NCBI GenBank assembly: GCA_019188255.1
Contig: JAETXT010000013.1
Coordinates: 1,674,001-1,738,000, forward strand
Source of the DNA: Verticillium longisporum
Lineage: Eukaryota; Ascomycota; Sordariomycetes; Glomerellales; Plectosphaerellaceae
Direction: 5' to 3'
Length of the DNA stretch: 64,000 bases
The position numbers and the translations under genes are program-made. Shown here piece after piece: positions 34,184 to 45,086 of this stretch (positions are counted from its first letter, which is position 1; each line of letters opens with the position of its first letter). The notes under the pieces are model-generated. The model had not been told where the DNA came from and searched no databases. It saw nothing but the letters and a program-made list of their open reading frames with translations.

Positions 34184-37100
34184 CTATGCGCTCGTCGTGG
34201 CTGACTTGCCGCCCCGCCCACGGCTCCCTCTGCCTCTACTTTTGCTCGAAGCACCACCCGCCCTGGGTGCAGTTGTGCTATCACCCGCTCCTCCTTGGCC
34301 CTGATCAGCATGACCCTCGCCTCCGCTCTTGCCGCCGCGACCTCGGCGTCCCCGCTTGCCACCCCGCGTGGCCTTGTCTTTGTCTTTTCCGCCTGATGCC
34401 GCGTCTCTCGGTGACTGCCGCGCCTCCTCCTCCATCTGAATTCGTCGGCTCTCCAGATCCCACCATTGCTGAAATTCCTGCTCCTGCTGGATTTCCTGCA
34501 TAGACCGCTTGGCCACGGCCTCGCGGACCGCTTCCTGCTCAAGCCTCTGCTGCACGATAATGTCCTCCATACCCAACCCAAGGTACGACTCGGTCTTGCG
34601 TGCCGGCGTCATGTACGACTTGGAATGTGGCACCAATGGCTTCGGCAAGTCTCGTGCTGTAGATGCCGTCGGCACAGCCGGTGAGCTATTCCCGCGGCTC
34701 TGTCCTGAGAAACGTGTGTCCGGAGACGCGGTACGCCGAATCGACTTTGAGGGAGCAGTTTCAGCGGCAACAAGCGGCTTCGCCTTGGGCACAGCGGCTG
34801 GAGGGGTGGGCTTGGCTGCCGAGCTTGACGCCAACGTATCCTTGAGTGACGTCTTGGGACCTGATTCGACAGCTTTCCATGGCGCTAATTTATTCGCAGA
34901 AGTCTCGGGGTCCCAGGCAGCTTTAGGTTGACGAGCTTCAAGTTCCTGAGCGGCTTGCGCAGCAGCCTGCGCTTGCTGCTGCTTCTTCCTCTCTTTCTGG
35001 GACATCCTGGGCTGAGAAGCTCGAGGAGACGATTCCTTGGTGTTCTGCGCGGCCAAGCTTGCCGAGAGGGCCGACTTTGGTGGCGTAGCCGTCATGACCT
35101 CGCGCAGGTCTAGCTTGGAGGTCGACAGAGGTGTTGCGCCCCAGGGACTGTTCGATGCCGGAGTTCTGTCCTTGCCGGCTCCTCTGGGTGTCTTCGGAGT
35201 AAATGGCGACTGCGTGGGATCAGCTAGAGGAGATACAGAGCCCGGAGACCGTGCCAATCCGGCCATGTTCAATGAGTCGGGCTGAGGGGAGGCCTTGGTG
35301 CTCTCCTCAACCCTTCCCCTGGAAAAAGAAGGCTGAACATTGGGGAGTCTTTGTCCGGGAGACCGCAGCGGACTTGCACTGACTGATGGTGCTTCGTCAT
35401 CCATATCGAACATGAGATCAGCGTGCGAATCCTTCGGACGAAGCATAGGACTGAAAGGTTCGTTCCGATTGACCTTGGACTTGCGTCTCGTCTTTTCGAT
35501 GCCCTGGATAGGGGAAATTGCTGACATATCTTCAACGCTTCCAAATCGGGTGCGGTGCGGAACCGAAGCCTTTCGGTCGTCTGTTGCAGCCTTGAATGCC
35601 ATCTCCTTGACTCGTATGATACGCTCTTCTTCGATATCAAGCGTCAGCTCGGGATAGCGTTCATACAGCAGTCTTTCAGCCCGCCCACTACGGGCAAATG
35701 GATACCGTGCCAACTGATTCTGGCGGACGACGTCGTCCAGTTCACTCAGCAAGTCCTCGTCCAGGTTATCCAGGAAGTGATTCTCCAGCATAGTCTCCAT
35801 CTGAAGGCAAACGTATTCCAGCCCAGCATCTTTGAACTCAGTGACGGAGCAGGGACTAATCTCATTCAACAGCAAGCCGACGTTCCTTGTGTTGACGAAT
35901 TGTCCAATAATGTGCTGACAGATTTGCGAAAGCCTGTCCAACATCAGTTCGTTGGCGATGCTCATGACCCGCACCACAAGATCCGAGAACTCGTCGAGAT
36001 CAGAAGAAATGACATCGTTGAAGAGCTCGAGCCCGACATCGGCATAAAGGTGACGAAGTACATATTGGAATGCTTCGGGGTCGGCGTGCTCGAGATCCAC
36101 TCGAATAAGATCCTCTTCCTCAAGGACATGCTGCCGGCCTGCTAGCCACATGCCCCCTGATCGCCCGTGGAACAGCCCCTCAAAGAAGGCACAGCGCTGA
36201 CGGAGGAGCTGGCTGTGTACATGTACTTCGTCGTCTTCGAGCTCGACCATGGCATCAGCATCATCGAAAAATTCTACGTCTCGGATGGCGCTTTTCATAT
36301 CTTGATCCAAAGATCGCTCAGCGCTCGTTTGAAGACGCACAGCAACCTCGAGTTTTGCCATGTGAAGTTTGGTGGCGAGTTTCATGAGTTCGTTCCTGAT
36401 CTGGCGGTACCGAGGTGCCTGCGATGATTGGCGCGTAAAGTTCCATGCAGGAACAACAACATCGTCGTAGCAGTAAACCATAAGGTTGATGATAGAGAGG
36501 AGATCCAGCGACTGGAAGATGATCAAGGCTTTGCCTTGATGCTCTTCTATCAGCAGAGTTTCCGGCATTTCATATCGGCCATGGGCCCGATACTCAGCCA
36601 ATGCACCTCGCACGACACTGCTCCGCGCCGAGATGAGCCATCCGTGGATGGGAACCTTGATCCCGGGAGTTGTTGAGGTGCAGATGAGTACGTCGAGCTC
36701 TGAGTGCTGAGGCGATGTGAAGTGCAGGTGCTTCTCCACGTCGACATTGAGGTTCGAAGATTGAAGGAGCTCATAAGGAAGATCCCCCAGTCGCTCCCTC
36801 CAGATCTCGGAATCTCCCAACGTCGACCCATTCTTATGGCCGTGAAGAGGTTCAGATGCCTGGAAACCCCTGAGTGCTGACAACGGCGATATGTTCGCCC
36901 ACAATGTCTGCCCGCCGATACCGATCTGCTCTCTCATAACATCACAGTCCTTGCGAATGGCCGCAAACGCGCCAAACGGAGAGCTTCGGACAGCGATAGC
37001 ATTGGTGACGCTGGGAACTCGCTGGAACTTGTAGTCGTTGCGCTTGTTGCCCGATGGTCCCGATAGCCTGGTATCTTTGGCCTTCATGCGTTTGATGCGG

Positions 37101-38986
37101 CGCCAGACGGCACCAGAATCTGTGCAGATGATGACGGAACCATGTTCGCCGACACCAATTGACCTGGCGCCGTCTTTTCGCGCGTTCCAGATGCATTGAG
37201 GAGCCGTGAGGGCGCCCTTGATCTTCGCAGGGTTGGTGGTCGAGGCAGCTTGAGGGGCTGCCTCTGTTCTATGGTTAAGCGCGACAGTGAAAACGTCGCC
37301 TCTCGTTGTCAGGGCAGCAATAGAATCTCCTCCTGAAGTGATGGCTTTGATTGAGTTCCTTGACATGTCATATCGACTAGACATGGACCGAGGCGTGAAT
37401 TGCTGGTTCGCGAAGACATCCGGAATCGGGAACTTGACAAAGTTGTATCCATAGCTGGTGAACACGCACACGGTGCCGTCTTCAAGTAGGATTGTCGTGG
37501 CCTTGTCGATAGCAGAAACAGCAACTATGTTAGAGGAGAATAGAGAGACTGCTACTTTTCGCGGCGCAACTTGCACTTCGAGGGATCTGGAGTCAGCGTC
37601 CATGAGCGCCAGCTGGCCCAGGTTTTTGCCCCAACAGAAAAGCGAGGTTGCCGTGTGCGCGACTGAGTGAACAGCAGAGGCAGCAACACACAAACTGACC
37701 TCCTACTTGAGAGCATCGAAGACCTGTGGAGGACTGACACCCATCGGCTCCCTGTCCTGCCGAGCAGGCGGTAGAGAATAACCGAGCTGAGCATTGACGT
37801 TGGATCCCCAGGTCCAGAGCTCCCCGCCGTCAGTCACGGCCATGGTGTGGTTCTGACCCAAAGCAACCTGCGTCACCTTCTTGTCGGTCAGACTACCTTG
37901 GACGGGAAGGAATCGGAACTGCGTGTTTTCATCGCCGAGACCCAGCCTGCCGCTGCGCCCAACGCCACAAACATACATGTTGGAAACGGGGTCAGTGGTA
38001 AGGATGGCTGTATGGAACTTGGCAAGAACAGCGTCTTGAATGTACATGGGCCGATTCTTTGTCAGGGCCGGAATCTGATCAAGAGCGGGAGGGTCTTCCC
38101 GAGAAGATGAAGAGATCGCCGACGGATCATCTTTGACCATCTCGAGATAGTCGTCATAGAACCGTTGGAGAAGGTGATCAGGTCGTTTCAGGATGACCCT
38201 CTCTGGAAACTGCCTATCATCTTCGTCGCCAACTCCGAGCGAGAGATTCTTGTTACTTCCAAACATGAAGATCTCCTCGCCCTCTGTCGCAGCTTCAAGG
38301 GCAGAGACGGACATTGCGAGGCTGTCATCATCGTCTGAGTTTGAATCGCTGTCGGAGGCCTCGCCTTCGCTGTTCAAGTTACCAGGCTCCTTGATATTGC
38401 GCGTACCAATTGTAGAGTTGTACACGTCGAATGGACTGTTGCCCTCGTTGTCCTTCGTCTTGATAAGCTGGCCAATCTTCGCCACGGCGTTTCCAGCAGT
38501 CTGTTCGGTCAGGATTCTCCTTTCCTTGTCAAGCAGCAGGCGAGCGATGGAGATGTTGCCGGCATACAGGGCTCTGTGGAGGGCATTCCAGCCACTCTCA
38601 AGATCCTGAGCGTGAAGATCGATAGCTGGGTGGTCGAGAAGGGCGCTGACGTAGAGAATGGCATCGGGATCGGTGGATGACGCGGCGCGCAAAAGGAGGG
38701 TGAGGCCGGCGTGGTCGCGACTGTTGACTTCGACCTTTCCCAGTGCCGCTCCGGCAGGACCTCTGGTGCCGCCGGGGTTGAGACCAAAGCCAGAGGGTTT
38801 GCGGGACTTGGTAGCCTTTGGGGACGTGCCAGCAGCGTACGAGCCGGGACTGTTCCCCCAAGAACCACTGGCCCCTACCACTGGGCTTCTGCTGGGTAAC
38901 TGGGTGCTGTAACCGGCTGGTGCCAGCAGACGCCGAAACTTGTCGACATCGTGTTCCCAGTAGTGCTTCCAGAGTATATGACTCAT
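34184..38986 (-). CDS. Ankyrin-RCC1-BTB protein (IBtk/Btb3-like) interrupted by one in-frame TAG
   Basis: One uninterrupted frame of 1601 codons except for TAG at 37703-37705 (codon 428). The N-terminus (MSHILWKHYWEHDVDKFRRL) leads into ankyrin repeats (HAGLTLLLRAASSTDPDAIL, SGWNALHRALYAGNISIARL). RCC1 repeats follow (FMFGSNKNLSLGVGD, MYVCGVGRSGRLGLGDENTQ, LWTWGSNVNAQLGY). The stop falls inside the RCC1 repeats: PPQVFDALK, TAG, then EVSLCVAASAVHSVAHTATS and FCWGKNLGQLAL in the same frame. Two BTB/POZ-like regions come next (ICTSTTPGIKVPIHGWLISA; VELEDDEVHVHSQLLRQRCA), then a Ser/Pro-rich and a Lys/Arg/Gly-rich tail. This order matches inhibitor-of-BTK-like proteins and fission yeast Btb3, which act as Cullin-3 adaptors. 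Cutting inside a conserved repeat argues against a natural end there. Confidence 0.85.
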
Positions 38987-41073
38987 GGGCAGTCGTAGTG
39001 TTGGAGAAGGACTCTTCTTGCGCGTGCGACTGCACCTCGCTCTGATTCTCGAAGGACCGCGGCGTATTTAAAGGTGCAAGAACGAGCGCTCGAAGGAGTT
39101 CCGGGGTCGTAAGGGGGCGCTTTACAATTCCTTTCTGGCAGATGGCGCTGGATTCGGTTGGGTCGGTTTCGAGGAGAGGTTGCGGAAATGGTGAAAAAGC
39201 TGATAGAGTTGCCACCTGAACGTCTAGGAGGTTCAAGGACAGGTACCACTTTAGGGTGGGGGTTTTGGAGGGCGAGACGCGTTTAGGAGGTAGGCTGACA
39301 CCGTAGAGTGTAGGTCAAACGGCGAAGAGTTTGCGTTGGTAGGATAATCGGACCGGGTATGGGTAGGCGATGCTAAGGGTGGCGGCGATGTTTTTGAGAA
39401 GCCGAGAACGGGAGGGGACGGATACACGTACATTTCACAGAGGTGCCTTGTGAAGCTCTCGTCACTTGTGCGCGTCAGGAAGCCCGCAGCGCCCCGCGCC
39501 AGTGACATGCACGGGGGACGCAACGTATCCACCCTGCTAGCTCGCCAGCTTGAGCCGCAAAAGGGCACATGGGGCGCTGCCTGTACCTCAGGACTGCCGG
39601 GAACTTTGGTCCGCCTCTGAGCAGCCTGCCAATCGGCGGCCCTACGTTGAGCGTGTGCTGGAGTCGCAGGCGCACAATCCTTTGCTCCATCAGTCAACCC
39701 AAATTGCCTCCAACCTTGACGAGAAGCGCCGAAGCCGTCGGAAGCACCTGCGCATTCCTATGTGTGGGAGCTGAGCGCCGCGTGACTCGTGTTAGAGGGC
39801 ATCCTGCTCATGCTGCGCCGTTGAAGTGAATTGCGCATACCTGGGTACCTAGATGCAAAGTGTCACATTGTCCTTGAAAGTTACTGGGATGTTGAGATGA
39901 CTCGACCGGCCTGCGTGTGCGGGTTGTTGGAGCTCCCCGCCATGCGTGCCTTGTCCATGCTCCTGGTTAATACCGCCTTGTCCAACCACAGGGAGAAGCA
40001 CCATATGCGGCCTCTCGCGTGGGCCGTCCGATGATGTGCATCGCAGCGAGCCCAACATGTGGCTTAACCATGTTTCCTGTCGCAAACAGTCCCCACAATC
40101 CTCGAGTTCATTCCCTTATTGGTGCCAGACAATATCTTGTGCTCTCGACTTGAGCTTCATTTCCTACGCCATGAGCTGGCTCCTATTTCAAGTCTTCTGG
40201 CATCGGTGACTTCCCAGGATGTCTCTCGAAGTGGCCTCGACAAGTTTTTGTCCGCATAAGTGCTCCTGTGTGACAGCTGTGAGATAGAGGGAAAACGAAG
40301 AGGTGGGTTGACGAAGTCTTTTTGTACTATTTGATCGCTCATGATACCAGGATATACGTAAGGTGTTACGCTGACTTATCCTTTGTCGTGATCCGTCATC
40401 TGTAAATTTCGATGCTTCTAGCCTTCAGCACAAAACAGACCATGTGTTGACAGCTTCGTAGCCGGTCAAAAGCAGATGCAGAGTCGCTACAGTGTCGAGT
40501 GTCCGTTTACAGCAATTTCTCTGGTCAACAGCAAAATCCGGATCACTTCGCCTTGAGCCAGGTCGACGACTGTCTTCTAACCAAGGGGCTGCATTGGTCG
40601 AACCGACCCTCTGTGCGATAACATGGACGTCAAACTCGAATATAGTACCACTTGAGGTCAACGGACCGAGTGAACATGGGACATGGCGGAACTTTAGTAC
40701 TTAGTGACGAAAGGCATCCCCCACCGAACACGCCGCCCTCACCGAAGTACAGGTCCCCACCGAGCTTAGAGCTTGCCCACCGAGAGCTGCAACCAGGGTC
40801 GCAGCACTAGTGGCCCCAGCGTGAGCACAGACCCGTGGGGTTACCGCCTAGATAAGGCCACTGCCCCATGCCGAAACAAACCGATAAGGATCCCTCGGGA
40901 CGGCTACCGTCGAAATTCCCGCTAGACATCAATCGGCCTCGCCCATTGATTTTCGCTTTCCACAACTCTAGACCCCCCCAATCTTCGCGACAAACTTTCG
41001 GTGAGTCTCTGCCGAGAATTGACGAGGAAGTGCCAAAACCTGACGACAGAAGAGAGAAGACCCGTCCGCCACA
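38987..41073. promoter_or_regulatory. Divergent upstream region of the BTB and oxodicarboxylate carrier genes
   Basis: About 2.1 kb of non-coding DNA between divergent genes holds both promoters. CACCGA words recur near 40724-40781. No gene or RNA was recognised. Confidence 0.5.
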
Positions 41074-42321
41074 ATGTCGCAGGAAACGCCCCTCCCCTTC
41101 GTCTACCAGTTCGCCGCAGGTACGCCACCCCATGCCTTTGCCCGATGGCTCGTCGCGATGTCGGAGCTCCAACTAATAACATGCGACAGGCGCCATTGCT
41201 GGCGTCTCGGAGGTCCGTCCCACCCAGCCGTCCAGGAACGTGGACTCTTACTGACATGTCGACCGGAAATCATAGATTCTGATGATGTAAGTCGTCGCCA
41301 TCTTGTTTGCTCTGCCGGCGTTGTGGTTTGGTCGCGTGCTCACAACAAGACAGGTACCCTCTTGACGTTGTCAAGACGAGAGTGTAAGAAACCTCGCCGC
41401 CACCGTCCCCGGCCGACCGACCGCTCACACACACGTGTTTCACAGCCAGCTTCAGACCGGCGTGCCCACTGCTGGCGCTGACCACTACAATGGCATGATC
41501 GACTGCTTCCGCAAGATCGTGCGCAACGAGGGGTATGCAACCCCCCGGCCGCTCCGCTTAATCATTCTCCCAGCTTACAGATCTTCTTCTTCTCCCTCTT
41601 CAGCTTCTCTCGCCTGTACCGCGGCATCTCGGCCCCCATCCTCATGGAGGCTCCCAAGCGTGCGACCAAGTTCGCCGCCAACGACGAGTGGGGCAAGGTC
41701 TACCGCAAGGCCTTTGGCGCCGAGAAGATGAACCAGTCGCTCTCCATCCTCACGGGTGCCTCCGCCGGTGCTACCGAAGCCATCGTCGTCGTCCCCTTCG
41801 AGCTCATCAAGATCCGCATGCAGGACAAGGCCTCGGCCGGCAAGTACACGGGCATGCTCGACTGCGTCTCCAAGACGGTCCGCGCCGAGGGCATCCTGGC
41901 CCTTTACAACGGTCTCGAGAGCACCATGTGGCGCCACGTCCTCTGGAACGCCGGCTACTTTGGCTGCATCTTCCAGGTCCGCCAGCTCCTTCCCGCCGCC
42001 GAGACGCAGAGCACAAAGGTCAGGAACGACCTGCTGTCCGGCGCCGTCGGCGGTACCGTCGGCACCATCCTCAACACGCCCATGGACGTTGTCAAGTCCC
42101 GCATCCAGAACAGCCCCAAGGTCCCCGGCCAGGTTCCCAAGTACAACTGGGCGTGGCCCGCCGTCGCCACTGACGCCCAGAAGGGGGGTGTCGGCGCACT
42201 GTACAAGGGTTTCCTGCCCAAGGTCCTCCGGTTGGGACCCGGTGGTGGTATCCTCCTCGTCGTCTTCACGGGCGTCATGGACTTCTTCCGCGAGATGAAG
42301 CAGCCCAAGCCCCTGAAATAG
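41074..42321 (+). CDS. Mitochondrial 2-oxodicarboxylate carrier
   Basis: Six exons (41074-41119, 41190-41212, 41276-41286, 41354-41383, 41446-41532, 41604-42321) give 304 residues. The 5' end is split into tiny exons, one only 11 nt. Splicing reconstructs FAAGAIAGVSEILMMYPLDV then VKTRVQLQTG, which is the expected carrier start, so the structure is well supported. The three signatures are PLDVVK, PFELIK and PMDVVK. NEGFSRLYRGISAPILMEAP and KYTGMLDCVSKTVRAEGILA are characteristic of the Odc1/Odc2 branch, which exchanges 2-oxoadipate and 2-oxoglutarate and so serves lysine and glutamate metabolism. Together with the carrier at 4.6 kb this makes two oxoacid exporters in the window. Confidence 0.92.
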
Positions 42322-42483
42322 AGTGTCTAGGCGTTGACCACGGAAGCAAGGGAATCGAAAAGTTTGCTTGTATATCAGCGACATGCTCAGAACGAAATGC
42401 TCAAAAACATAGTTAAACAAACAACGCGCGGTGTGGGTGACTTGTGGCTCGTAGCAGGGTGGTACATATCGTCTCATTTATCT

Positions 42484-44386
42484 TCATGACTTCGTAGGGG
42501 TATCAGTGTAGGGGTCAAAGCCAATGTGCCTCCGCGCTTTATTCCGTGCCTTCCACCGATGCTCGCGATCAAGTCCCGTTGTTGATGTTTCCTCCAGGAA
42601 AAAGGCTAATACGTGGTCGTCAATGGAGAGATGCGAAGCCTGCTGGAACTCTTGCAAGCTCGCCAATCGGATGAGCATCTCCATGAGCGAGATGGATGTT
42701 GTAATGGCACCGAAGGGGGAACGTGCCGCAAAACTCCGAGCACTTGACGCAGACGACTGTGCAGTAGGCTCGCATGCAGTATGATGCGGTGCGCTCAATG
42801 ATATACTTTGAAGCTGTTCAAGCATTCTGTTGTCGACAAGGGGGTCGTCACTTCCGGCTGTAGTTGGCTTCGTTCTATAGTCGTTGTTGACGCTGCTATG
42901 ATCGCTGCTCTCGTCACCGGTGTCATGGTCATCAAAATCATCTACAAATACCTCGAATGCCAACCATTCCGGATCGATATGAGGTGGGAAAGACCAGACA
43001 CTGTGTGGTTCTTCGCAGTCAGTATCATCAGCCTTCATAGCTGAGCTCATGGCTTCTCCAATATAGAGACTTTCTTCTTGGATCTGTTGGTCGACGTCTT
43101 GTTGCAAATCTTCGCAATCGGGAGAAACTTCTTCTGTGGAACACGTCGACTGTACAACGGCATCACTTGTGCTCGCTGTGGGCCGTGTGGATACATCTCG
43201 CTTCAAAAGCAGAACCGGATTGTTGTCCTCGGAGTCCTGGCCAATATTGAGAATGCGCCCTGTGTCAGCGTAGAAGATTTTCGATAATTGAAAGAGGGGG
43301 ATCGATTCCCGAATCCCAGCGCGAGCAATGCCATCGAATGGGCAGTCTTGAACGTGGTCATCACCATGTAGACGCCCATCATCGAGGTCCTCAATAATCT
43401 CCATATGGTAGGCGTACTCGACAGGTGTGCTGAGCGGATTTGTTAGTGGTGACGAAACATGAGCACCCACAGAGCCATGTTCCGGGGCCTTTAGCTGAGA
43501 ACGATACCCAACCCTGCGATCGAATACGTGATCAAGCGGCGTACGGCACAGACGAACTCGGGCCTTGTGAAGGACTTCCTGCCATATGGGCCTCTTGTCA
43601 CCCTCTTCTATACCATATGGTTCTTGCTTTTGCGCCCCGTTTCTGGATAGATCGGGTGTATAGGGCACAGTAGTCGGAGACTCTGTAGACTGATCGGTAT
43701 GGCCTAAAAAGAGCATGTAGAGCGAGAACGTAAAACAGGGTCCGATCTGAACTGGTCTTGTGGGGTCGTAGGCATACTGCGTGTCGCCAAAGTTGAGTAA
43801 AGTGCTAGCTTGTAGCAACCTCGAGGGCGATACACCCGGTGATAAGGTTGACGTGAGGCTCTCGCCGGACGCGGTGATAGCCATGTGCAGGAGGGGAATG
43901 TCATGGTCAATACGAGCCAAGAGGTCTTTCATGCTTGCAATTATTCGGCCAAGCTGGGTAATCACCTTATCAGGGGGGGAGGCGCATGGCGATTGTTCGA
44001 TTGTGAGGGTAACTTCATCAAGTTCTTTGCTTAGCGAAGTAATGGCGATATGCAGGGCTCTGGCAATGGGCACGGCAGATTCAAGGAAGGCGTTTCCTCT
44101 GCCTGACTTGAACTCGATCAGATCGATAGCTGGCGATACGACCTGATGTCATCAATGATAAGCCAAAGCTCAGTAGAAGCAAGGGAATGAAATAGTTTGA
44201 ACCAACCTTGATCTTACTATTCAGTTGTCTCTGCAGTCTCTTGAGGTCAGTTCGAATGGTCTTGTCGTCGATCTTTTTCATGAGGCGAGAACACTGCGTG
44301 ACAGCATAAGTCGACGTCAAGGCAAGACCTGAGCGCATAGCCATATTGAGGGCTTGGTAGCCAAGTCGAGAGAGTAGGGCGTCCAT
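42484..44386 (-). CDS. Yrb30-like RanGTP-binding protein
   Basis: Exons 44207-44386 and 42484-44142 (64-nt intron, donor GTTGGT) give 612 residues. The N-terminus (MDALLSRLGYQALNMAMRSG, LTSTYAVTQCSRLMKK, LQRQLNSKIKVVSPAIDLIE, FKSGRGNAFLESAVPIARAL) is a highly conserved fungal block that I associate with the RanGTP-binding family of yeast Yrb30. Those proteins bind RanGTP and inhibit RanGAP-stimulated hydrolysis. The middle part (PYGIEEGDKRPIWQEVLHKA, RTPLDHVFDRRVGYRSQL) also looks conserved, while the acidic region before the C-terminus is not. The family name is recalled from the N-terminal pattern only, so treat it as probable. Confidence 0.65.
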
Positions 44387-45086
44387 GATGGCCAGGGCTC
44401 GTTACGAAGGGACATGCTGTTGTAGCAAGGAAAAAGTCTACGCGGCGAATAATATTTCAGAATTCACCTTTGTTGTCGTCGTTCGTCAGCGAGGGCAGGC
44501 AGCTTTATTATTTGCAGGCAGCACATCCAGTGTCTCAGCGTGGCAGAGGGTGGTGAGAAGGTGGGCTGGCGGGGTGACCCATAGCTCCCGCAGGTTAACC
44601 ATGGAGGGGCAAGTACACAGTGTTACCAGCTGCACCCATCCCGCAATTTCTTACCTCTCCAGGCGGTATGATGAGACATAGGACAGTGCGTGCCCAGACT
44701 TGATGCCTCGCATACCCCGCCTGGTGGGGTCACAGGTGGTACCCGACAGACAGCAGCCAACCTCTTTGGTGGTGGTCGGGCGACCACTGCCAAATTTCCT
44801 CGCAAAAACTTGACTTCAGCATTGTTACGGCCAACTCTTGCCAACGACAGCCTGACAGATATCAGCCTTGGAGCCTTTCCTTTGACGCTGCTTCTGCCTT
44901 CCGAAAACACGAGCGTCGACTCAGCAATCGCTGTGACTCATCCGGTTGTCGGTTCTCCCACATTCTCTTTCGGATTACCCCTCCGCGAGTCACTCTTAAC
45001 AGGCCACCGACCGCAGACCGCATCTCGGTTTAAACACGCATCAACAGACCAAGACACATCGACGGAACATCACGACTCCCCTCAAC
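44387..45086. promoter_or_regulatory. Divergent promoter of the Yrb30-like gene and SUP35
   Basis: About 0.7 kb lies between divergent genes. CCCCGC at 44714-44719 resembles the CreA carbon-repression core, but one match is not evidence of regulation. The last 250 bases are C/T-rich, as in leaders of strongly expressed genes. Confidence 0.45.

Noticed and set aside
37691..37740. An intron removing the TAG from the BTB gene
   Set aside because: Candidate GT-AG pairs give introns of 29 or 46 nt. The longer would delete conserved RCC1 residues PPQVFDALK. Frame is already preserved without it.
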